17,895 bases of DNA from an uncultured Bacilli bacterium (lineage in GTDB: Bacteria > Bacillota_I > Bacilli_A > RF39 > UBA660). The notes under the pieces are model-generated. The model was given only the letters and a program-made list of their open reading frames with translations. It was not told the origin of the DNA and searched no databases. This document shows positions 12,546 to 17,895 of the stretch, one piece after another. The stretch covers positions 1 through 17,895 of the forward strand of contig CANRJI010000010.1 of NCBI GenBank assembly GCA_947630885.1, written 5' to 3'. The translations under genes and the position numbers were made by a program. Positions within the stretch are counted from its first letter, which is position 1. Each line of letters begins with the position of its first letter.

Positions 12546-13514
12546 CTATCTTAATCTTTGACCAACATTTGTCTTTTTACTCATAACATAATCACTTGCT
12601 TCTTTGACAAGAGTACTATCACAGTATGGGCAAGTCGCGGAAGTGACAATATCAACTGGTGCTCCACAGTTTGGACATTTTTCAACCTTTTTAGTGTTTG
12701 ATGCTGATTTAACAAATGACAATACATATTCTATATCGAGTTTACGATTATCTTTTCCACGAACGGTTTCACCTGTTTTCTCATTGATGACGTAATCGTA
12801 ACATGAAACTCTTAAGTAAACACTTATGTTGATAACATCATCTTTTTTATAAATATCTATTATTTTGGCATCGATGAAGTCTATATCTTTCATGATATTC
12901 TTTTGATTCTTTAATTTTAATGTTTCGAGCTGACTACTATACATATTATATATTTCATCAGTTGAAAGTTTTCTTATGGTTTCCGTATCAAAGTTCATCC
13001 ATGCGGTCTGAATTTCTTTATAGATATTGAAAGCTTTTTGCTTAAACTCAGAAACATTGAGATTTGGATCAACACTAGCTATTTTCTCAGGATCCATTTC
13101 TTTATAATTATTTGTTAAGTTAGTATTACTAGACGATGAACTACTTCCATTATTAGATGATGAACTACTTCCACCACCACGATTATTTTTATTTTTAGAA
13201 ACGACGACAATGACAATGGCAATAATAAGAATCGCGATAATGAAGGAAAGGTCTGAACCACTTGAACTTGATGAACCATAGCTTCCGCCTGAACTATAGC
13301 CCCAGTCTGATCCAGAGTCCCAGCTTGAACCAGAATCCCAACTGGAACCGGAATCCCAGCCTCCGGAATCATAGTCAGAATCCCAACTGGAACCGGAATC
13401 CCAGCCTCCGGAATCATAGTCAGAATCCCAACCTGAATCAGCCTTAACAGGCATTAAAATAAAACCTAATCCTAACATAATTATAGTAATAGTTAAAATA
13501 ATTTTTTTCTTCAT
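12546..13514 (-). CDS. Membrane-anchored Tim44-like/zinc-ribbon protein with extracellular Trp-Asp-Ser-Gly repeats
   Basis: Residues 1-25 are a signal peptide or first helix (MKKKIILTITIIMLGLGF). Residues 27-88 are a low-complexity Gly/Ser/Asp/Trp/Tyr stretch built from DSDYDSGGWDSGSSW units, the first two identical in DNA. A second hydrophobic segment (about 90-106, FIIAILIIAIVIVVV) is followed by a Ser/Asn/Gly linker. A Tim44-like domain covers about 152-270 (AWMNFDTETIRKLSTDEIY, CYDYVINEKTGETVRGK) and a zinc ribbon has Cys280, 283, 295 and 298. The layout suggests the repeats outside and the Tim44 and zinc domains inside. It heads the operon with the soluble paralogue and SPFH protein. The ATG at 13514 has only a weak, very close AGG; an in-frame TAG directly precedes it. 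A much stronger ribosome-binding site lies upstream at 13564. Confidence 0.86.
   Translation of the reverse strand: MKKKIILTITIIMLGLGFILMPVKADSGWDSDYDSGGWDSGSSWDSDYDSGGWDSGSSWDSGSSWDSGSDWGYSSGGSYGSSSSSGSDLSFIIAILIIAIVIVVVSKNKNNRGGGSSSSSNNGSSSSSSNTNLTNNYKEMDPEKIASVDPNLNVSEFKQKAFNIYKEIQTAWMNFDTETIRKLSTDEIYNMYSSQLETLKLKNQKNIMKDIDFIDAKIIDIYKKDDVINISVYLRVSCYDYVINEKTGETVRGKDNRKLDIEYVLSFVKSASNTKKVEKCPNCGAPVDIVTSATCPYCDSTLVKEASDYVMSKKTNVGQRLR
13336..13425. repeat. Perfect 45-bp tandem repeat inside the membrane Tim44-like gene
   Basis: Bases 13336-13380 and 13381-13425 are identical and in frame, each encoding the 15-residue unit DSDYDSGGWDSGSSW. Shorter degenerate 15-bp units (WDSGS) continue on the left, between 13306 and 13335. 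This is a likely site of slippage or recombination and of length variation between strains. Confidence 0.95.
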
Positions 13515-13526
13515 CTACCTACAAAT

Positions 13527-13564
13527 CTAACGATGCGTATTAAAACATCAATTAGAACTCCTTT
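13527..13564 (-). promoter_or_regulatory. Leader with strong ribosome-binding site, two-codon ORF and hairpin
   Basis: AAAGGAG (13564-13558) is followed 9 bases later by ATG TTT TAA (13548-13540), a Met-Phe-stop mini-ORF. A hairpin can form between CTAATTGATG (13555-13546) and CATCGTTAG (13535-13527), with one bulge and one G-U, occluding the mini-ORF start. The real gene start at 13514 has a poor site of its own. Translational control, or initiation across the folded hairpin, is possible but unproven. Confidence 0.35.
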
Positions 13565-13594
13565 CTTTTTATTAGTTAATATCCTATCGTCTTA

Positions 13595-13600
13595 AGTATA
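13595..13600 (-). promoter_or_regulatory. Extended -10 promoter of the SPFH/Tim44 operon
   Basis: The minus strand reads TGATATACT, an extended -10 with hexamer TATACT at 13600-13595. The -35 region at 17 bases (TTCATA) is weak. The predicted start near 13588 leaves a leader of about 75 bases before the first gene. Confidence 0.55.
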
Positions 13601-13621
13601 TCACAATTTGATAATAATATG

Positions 13622-13661
13622 AAAAAAAATTTAAAGATTTTATGATTTCATCTTTAAATTT
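13622..13661 (-). terminator. Intrinsic terminator of asnB
   Basis: AAATTTAAAGAT (13661-13650) pairs perfectly with ATCTTTAAATTT (13638-13627) around an 11-base loop, then a T-run to 13622. It begins two bases after the asnB stop codon. Confidence 0.8.
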
Positions 13662-13663
13662 TT

Positions 13664-15484
13664 TTATCTTTTAACAAAATATTCATCATACCAAACAAGG
13701 AATGAGTAAATAGTCCATATTTTTCTACTGTTATCTCTTTTTCCGTTTTTATGGTCATCAAGAAGTTTGATTATCTTACTTGGCTTAAAGAATTCACTAG
13801 CATTTTCAAATCTTGTTTTGACAAGATTATAAGTATCTTCTTCTTTTAACCAATCACGCATTGGAACAGGAAAACCTAACTTCTTTTTATTAGACCATTT
13901 TTCTGGTAAAATGTCATGCGCGACTTCTCTAAATAAATATTTAGTTTTACCATCTTTTATTTTATATTTAGTTGGTATTTTGCGGGCAGTATCGATTAGA
14001 ATACGATCGAGAAATGGTACTCTTACTTCAAGAGAATTAGCCATCGACATTTTATCAGCTTTAAGAAGAATATCACCTATTAACCAAAAGTTAAAATCGA
14101 TATACTGCATTTTGGTAACATCATCATAGTCTTTAGCTTTATCGTAATACTTTTTAGTTAAATCACGATATGTTGTTTTCTTTGGTTCGTAACTTATTAA
14201 TTTTTTTGTTTCTTCAGGCTCAAAAATGAAAGCATTACCAACATAGCGGTCCTCTAATTTATGACTTCTTCGATAGATAAAATTGAAACCGCGATGATGG
14301 CGAACTGGATAAACTAATATTCCAAGAAAACGACGAAGTGGATATGGTATTTTGTAATACCAACTTACGGAATATGGCTCATGATAAATGTTATAACCAC
14401 CAAAGATTTCATCAGATCCTTCTCCAGATAAAGCAACTTTAACATTTTGAGAAGCAATATTAGCGACAAAATACAAAGCAATGGCAGATGGATCAGCGAG
14501 AGGTTCATCCATGTGATATTGAATATTGGCAAAATGATCAAAATATTCTTTCTTACTTATTTTTTTACTAATGTTTTGAACATTTATCATTTCTGATAAT
14601 TCTTTAGCATAATCGATTTCACTATACTTTTTGTTATCCCAACCGACGGTAAAGGTTTTATCGACATCAGAAGAAGCGGCGATAAAAGATGAATCGACAC
14701 CGCTGGAAAGGAAACTTCCAACTTCGACATCGGCTATTTTATGAGCTTTAATTGAGTCTTCTAAAAGTTCTTTTAGTTCTTGTTTCCACTCTTCCTCAGT
14801 CTTTTTGTTATCTGATTCAAATTTAATGCTATAGTATTCTTTTATTTTTAATTTGCCATCTTGATATTTAAAATAATGACCTGGTCGCAATTTATAAACA
14901 TTTTTAAAGAAAGTATCTTCCCCAACACTATACTGAAAAGTTAGATAATCTTCAAGCATATCTCTATTTAATTCTTTTTTAAAATTAGGATGGGCAAGAA
15001 AACTTTTTATTTCACTACCAAACATAAATTCTTTTTTATCAAGATAATAATATAATGGCTTAATTCCATAGAAATCTCTTGCTCCAAATATTTCATGAGT
15101 ATTTAGGTCATAAATGATAAAGGCAAACATACCACGAAGCATCGATAAAAGGCCTTCATGATATTCTTCATAGCCATGAAGAAGGACTTCAGTGTCAGTT
15201 TCAGTTGTAAATTTATGACCTTTAGCAACGAGATCTTCTTTTAAATATTTATAGTTATATATTTCACCGTTTAAAAAAACTAATTTGGTTTTATCTTCAT
15301 TGTAAATAGGCTGAGTTCCACCATCGAGGTCGATAATGGATAGTCTTCGAAAACCTAAAGCAACGTCATCATCGACATAATATCCATCAGAATCAGGGCC
15401 ACGATGCTTAATTAAATCAGCCATATCTTTTATTATTTTCTTTTTGTCTTTGGATTTATCCGCAAATCCAACTATTCCGCACAT
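13664..15484 (-). CDS. asnB: Asparagine synthetase B (glutamine-hydrolysing)
   Basis: This enzyme makes asparagine from aspartate, ATP and glutamine. The protein begins MCGIVGFADK, so Cys2 becomes the N-terminal nucleophile of the class II glutaminase domain (about 1-205) after Met removal; RRLSIIDLDGG, NGEIYNY, TDTEVLLHGYE and GMFAFIIYD are classical motifs. The synthetase domain follows with the PP-loop SSGVDSS (260-266), LSGEGSDEIFGGY and KADKMSMANSLEVRVPFLD. Length 606 is typical of Bacillus-type AsnB/AsnO proteins. The ATG at 15484 follows AGAGG, and Cys2 fixes the start. It stands alone between two terminators with its own promoter. A peptidoglycan-amidating role, as known for some AsnB homologues, cannot be excluded. 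Confidence 0.96.
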   Translation of the reverse strand: MCGIVGFADKSKDKKKIIKDMADLIKHRGPDSDGYYVDDDVALGFRRLSIIDLDGGTQPIYNEDKTKLVFLNGEIYNYKYLKEDLVAKGHKFTTETDTEVLLHGYEEYHEGLLSMLRGMFAFIIYDLNTHEIFGARDFYGIKPLYYYLDKKEFMFGSEIKSFLAHPNFKKELNRDMLEDYLTFQYSVGEDTFFKNVYKLRPGHYFKYQDGKLKIKEYYSIKFESDNKKTEEEWKQELKELLEDSIKAHKIADVEVGSFLSSGVDSSFIAASSDVDKTFTVGWDNKKYSEIDYAKELSEMINVQNISKKISKKEYFDHFANIQYHMDEPLADPSAIALYFVANIASQNVKVALSGEGSDEIFGGYNIYHEPYSVSWYYKIPYPLRRFLGILVYPVRHHRGFNFIYRRSHKLEDRYVGNAFIFEPEETKKLISYEPKKTTYRDLTKKYYDKAKDYDDVTKMQYIDFNFWLIGDILLKADKMSMANSLEVRVPFLDRILIDTARKIPTKYKIKDGKTKYLFREVAHDILPEKWSNKKKLGFPVPMRDWLKEEDTYNLVKTRFENASEFFKPSKIIKLLDDHKNGKRDNSRKIWTIYSFLVWYDEYFVKR

Positions 15485-15513
15485 AAAATACCTCTTTTCT
15501 TACGTATATTACT

Positions 15514-15519
15514 AGTATA
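15514..15519 (-). promoter_or_regulatory. Extended -10 promoter of asnB
   Basis: The minus strand reads TGTTATACT, an extended -10 with hexamer TATACT at 15519-15514; no clear -35 box is seen. The leader would be about 25 bases. No T-box or other riboswitch fits in the space. Confidence 0.55.
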
Positions 15520-15565
15520 ACACAAAAAAGATATTTTAAAAAAACTTTCGGATTAATTGACATAG

Positions 15566-15593
15566 AAAAAACAAGATATGGACATCTTGTTTT
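15566..15593 (-). terminator. Intrinsic terminator after the CYTH-domain gene
   Basis: AAAACAAGAT (15593-15584) pairs perfectly with ATCTTGTTTT (15577-15568) around GTCCAT, followed by T. It ends the permease-COG3323-DUF1653-CYTH run, about 50 bases after the last stop. Confidence 0.85.
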
Positions 15594-15642
15594 GAAAAAA
15601 CTCAATTTTTTTGAAAGTGATGTATAGTGGCATCATTTAAAA

Positions 15643-16284
15643 TTAATTATTTGGCTTTTTTATTATAGGCATTTTTTTATCAAAAGTAACTTCGTTATAT
15701 CTTTCAATTCCTTGTTCTTCACATAATTCCAAGTATTTATCATCCCAGGATAAACGGTATGCATCGTTAATATCGATATCTAATAATTTAGTCCACTTTT
15801 TAACTATTTCTTCGGGGTTATCTTTTATGCTTTTATTTTCTATTTCTAAACATAAACCAAAGGGATACTCATCAAGTGATATTTCAATTTCTTCATTTTC
15901 AAATATTGTCCTGTATCTTTCATAACTTTCTACGACATTAAAATGCATTACATTATTAATTATATAAAGAAAATTATCAATATCATTAGGATTTATTCTG
16001 ACTTCTTTTTCTTCTTCTTTATTGACTTCTGTCTCTGTCGTATTTTTTAGTCTTCTTTTCCAGCTTAATTTACATTTTGTTTCGTTTTCATTAGATGATA
16101 TGCGAACTCTAAATCTTCCGTCAATTTCTAAACTATAAAAATTATATCTTTCATCAGAATGATTATATTGAATAGTCTTTTCATAAGTCCTTGGTAATTC
16201 TTTTAAATCTGATATTTTTTGTAACTTATTTAAAATATCATCTAGAGTTTCTTTCGCATAATAAAATCTTACTTCATATTCCAT
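15643..16284 (-). CDS. CYTH-domain (triphosphate tunnel) protein
   Basis: A 213-residue protein resembling the CYTH superfamily, beta-barrel enzymes that bind triphosphates (thiamine triphosphatase, class IV adenylate cyclase, inorganic triphosphatases). It starts MEYEVRFYY, fitting the ExExR/K signature, with alternating charged residues on later strands: GRFRVRIS, CKLSWKRR, KEEEKEVRI, ESYERYRTIF, IEISLDEYPFGLCLEIENKS. The DEYPFGLCLEIE segment is characteristic. No membrane segment. The ATG at 16284 has only a weak GAAAGTG site. It is the last gene of a run after DUF1653. Catalytic activity and substrate cannot be told from sequence; a non-catalytic nucleotide or polyphosphate binder is possible. 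Confidence 0.75.
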   Translation of the reverse strand: MEYEVRFYYAKETLDDILNKLQKISDLKELPRTYEKTIQYNHSDERYNFYSLEIDGRFRVRISSNENETKCKLSWKRRLKNTTETEVNKEEEKEVRINPNDIDNFLYIINNVMHFNVVESYERYRTIFENEEIEISLDEYPFGLCLEIENKSIKDNPEEIVKKWTKLLDIDINDAYRLSWDDKYLELCEEQGIERYNEVTFDKKMPIIKKPNN

Positions 16285-16312
16285 CTATTTCACACTTTCT
16301 TGTTATATTAGA

Positions 16313-16534
16313 TTATTTATCTAGTAGTTCAAAACGATACTTTTGCTTAACATCAGGATATTTATTATGATCTACTTCGGATAAGAATTCTTCTTTAGGT
16401 CTTACCCAAACTTCACCATCATGAGAATAGACGACTAATTCTTCAAGGGTTTCGCTATCTTTCGCAGTCATTAAAACGGTAACTTCCATTCCTTTAAAAT
16501 GACGATAGACTCCATTTATTTTTAATTCACGCAC
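16313..16534 (-). CDS. DUF1653-family small protein
   Basis: This protein of about 73 residues matches DUF1653: INGVYRHFKGMEVTVLMTAK, ETLEELVVYSH, VWVRPKEEFLSEV and KYPDVKQKYRFELL are its hallmark motifs. The family is widespread and uncharacterised; the fold is thought to be a small beta-barrel. A longer form starting at GTG 16543 is possible, but that GTG lies inside the ribosome-binding site GAGGTG (16546-16541). The GTG at 16534, 6 bases after that site, is the better start. The site overlaps the TGA of the preceding gene, so the two are translationally coupled. Confidence 0.85.
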   Translation of the reverse strand: MRELKINGVYRHFKGMEVTVLMTAKDSETLEELVVYSHDGEVWVRPKEEFLSEVDHNKYPDVKQKYRFELLDK

Positions 16535-16539
16535 TATTA

Positions 16540-16881
16540 TCACCTCAAATTATTTTCATCTATTAATGGTATGATATCAATTTCTGGTTCTTCATAGGGA
16601 TGCGTCTTACGAAGAGCCTCAATAACTTTTTTAGCAATATTGATATCGCATATTACTTCTAGTCTTTCTTCACTTACAAACTCTAAATTTTCTTTCTTAC
16701 CAATATATGGATTTGCTTGACTGTTAGGTCTAAAGGTGCCAATACTTTTGACTGTCGTCGTACACTCGCTATAATTACCTATTAGGCCCGCTCCTGCAGT
16801 ACATATAGTAGTTCGCACAGACTCTAAATTTTCAGGAGGAACCATAGTAACAATTTTTACTTTTTTGATATTAATATTCAT
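16540..16881 (-). CDS. COG3323 protein (YqfO/NIF3-insert-like, CutA/PII-like fold)
   Basis: The 113-residue product resembles the stand-alone version of the domain inserted in YqfO/NIF3 proteins: KIVTMVPPENLESVRTTIC, GAGLIGNYSECTTTVKSIGT, FRPNSQANPYIGKKENLEFV and a C-terminal RKTHPYEEPEIDIIPL. The family has a ferredoxin-like, PII/CutA-type fold and no agreed function. A TTG at 16908 would add nine residues but overlaps the permease gene; the ATG at 16881, 4 bases after the permease stop with a GTGAG site inside its end, is preferred. The TGA stop overlaps the ribosome-binding site of the DUF1653 gene. Confidence 0.85.
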   Translation of the reverse strand: MNINIKKVKIVTMVPPENLESVRTTICTAGAGLIGNYSECTTTVKSIGTFRPNSQANPYIGKKENLEFVSEERLEVICDINIAKKVIEALRKTHPYEEPEIDIIPLIDENNLR

Positions 16882-16885
16882 TATT

Positions 16886-17895
16886 CTACTCACTTCGAAG
16901 AGCTTCAACGGGATCTTTCTTACTTGCCATACTTGATGGAATAAGACCAGCGATTAGTGTTAAAACAGTACTTATAACAACAAGAATGATGGCTCCAAAA
17001 AGTGGTAAGCGAGCAATTCCTGATACTTCATATAATTCTTTAATAATACGATTGATTGGGAAACACAATAATATTGTTACAGCAATACCTAAGAGGCCGG
17101 AAATGAATCCTTCAATTAATGTTTCGGCATTGAAAACACGTGTAACATCTTTTTTGCTAGCACCGATGGCTCTTAAAATGCCTATTTCTTTCGTTCTTTC
17201 GAGAACAGAAATATAAGTTATAATAGCAATCATAATACTAGATACTACTAAAGATATGGCGACGAAAGCAATAAGAATATAAGAAATAACATTAATGATA
17301 GTTGTAATACCAGAAAGTAATAAACCTATCATATCGGTATATCTAATTTTATTTTCATTATCTTTATCTTTGTTATATTCTTTGATGATATCTTCGATTG
17401 CTTCTTTAGAATCAAAATCTTTAGGGTAGATATTTATAGTCTCAGGATCTTCTAAATTAGCAATTCCTAAAATACGTAAATTGGTATCATAAGTAGAAGT
17501 TAGGCCATCAAATTTTTGACCAGTTAAGACATTTATCTCTTGATTTGCCAATTGTTCTTTAGCGATATCTTTTTCATTTATTTTATTTATTACATATTCA
17601 GTTAAGGCATGGGTATAGCCAATATAGCCACTGGTGGCTGTCGCACCATCTTTTATTTTAGCAACGCCCACTATTTTTAATTCAGGAGCATTATTATATA
17701 ATTCTTCAAGATTTCCTTTATTTATCCAAATATTTCCTTCTTTTTGATAGAAGTCAGTATTTAAAACAATACGATAAGTCTTATTTAAAATGTCTTGATA
17801 ATTATAGAAACGTGTTCCAATATCAACTTTTTCATTATTTTTTATTTTACTTAAAATTTCAGTTAGTTCAGCACGTTTTTCGATATCGAGTGAAT
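16886..17895 (-). CDS. MacB/FtsX-type ABC transporter permease, C-terminal part, cut by the window edge
   Basis: The reading frame is open to the right edge, so the start lies outside the window; the GTG at 17671 is internal. The visible N-terminal part (about 200 residues) is an extracytoplasmic MacB-like periplasmic-core domain (FYNYQDILNKTYRIVL, ELKIVGVAKIKDGATATSGY). It is followed by three membrane helices: one at the SYILIAFVAISLVVSSIMIA stretch, a cytoplasmic loop with the FtsX signature LERTKEIGILRAIGASKKDV, then two more helices (FISGLLGIAVTILLCF and LFGAIILVVISTVLTLIAGL). It ends SKKDPVEALRSE, typical of MacB-like permeases. Such permeases export peptides or lipoproteins or act as mechanotransmitters; the ATPase may be fused or adjacent upstream. 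Confidence 0.92.
   Translation of the reverse strand, partial: SLDIEKRAELTEILSKIKNNEKVDIGTRFYNYQDILNKTYRIVLNTDFYQKEGNIWINKGNLEELYNNAPELKIVGVAKIKDGATATSGYIGYTHALTEYVINKINEKDIAKEQLANQEINVLTGQKFDGLTSTYDTNLRILGIANLEDPETINIYPKDFDSKEAIEDIIKEYNKDKDNENKIRYTDMIGLLLSGITTIINVISYILIAFVAISLVVSSIMIAIITYISVLERTKEIGILRAIGASKKDVTRVFNAETLIEGFISGLLGIAVTILLCFPINRIIKELYEVSGIARLPLFGAIILVVISTVLTLIAGLIPSSMASKKDPVEALRSE

Noticed and set aside
13115..13447. Repetitive open frames overlapping the WDSG repeats (both strands)
   Set aside because: They arise from the 45-bp tandem repeat read in other frames; the signal peptide, helix and zinc ribbon are in the 13514-12546 frame.
16540..16908. TTG at 16908 as the start of the COG3323 gene
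   Set aside because: It overlaps the permease end and adds residues absent from the family; ATG at 16881 fits better.

Overview
The window is AT-rich bacterial DNA in which every convincing gene reads on the minus strand. Gene families, Shine-Dalgarno sites, TTGACA/TATAAT-type promoters and short U-tract terminators all point to a low-GC Bacillota, most likely class Bacilli. UGA serves as a stop (end of the gene at 16540) and Trp is encoded by TGG, so this is not a Mycoplasma-type code. A convincing CotE spore-coat homologue implies a spore-forming lineage or a recent descendant of one. I cannot name the species.

Reading with transcription (right to left): a MacB/FtsX-type ABC permease cut by the right edge leads a compact run with a COG3323 (YqfO-insert-like) protein, a DUF1653 protein and a CYTH-domain protein, closed by a terminator near 15580. 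Next is asnB (asparagine synthetase B) as a single unit. Then comes a three-gene operon of a membrane-anchored Tim44-like/zinc-ribbon protein, a soluble Tim44-like/zinc-ribbon protein and an SPFH protein with a C-terminal zinc ribbon; it resembles the YdjG/H/I membrane-stress arrangement of Bacillus and is the least understood module here. mtaB (tRNA t6A methylthiotransferase) follows, then a heterodimeric ABC exporter whose second subunit carries a roughly 200-residue extracytoplasmic insertion with internal repeats. After that come a membrane-anchored CAP-domain protein, cotE and a TPR protein.

The left end is the classical translation block infC-rpmI-rplT followed by lepA, which is cut by the left edge. 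The infC transcript starts at a strong promoter and has a structured leader ending in an intrinsic terminator just before the infC ribosome-binding site, as expected for L20-type attenuation. infC appears to start at ATT or ATA. A perfect 126-bp tandem duplication lies directly upstream and includes the infC -35 box. L20 carries an unusual Lys/Ala/Ser/Thr-rich C-terminal tail.

The transcription units are separated by intrinsic terminators, several overlapping the stop codon of the gene they end, so the region is compactly organised. I saw no tRNA, rRNA, CRISPR array, insertion sequence or prophage gene. The most useful leads are the SPFH/Tim44/zinc-ribbon operon, the insertion in the ABC exporter, the duplicated DNA at the infC promoter, and cotE with a possible SigK-type promoter.
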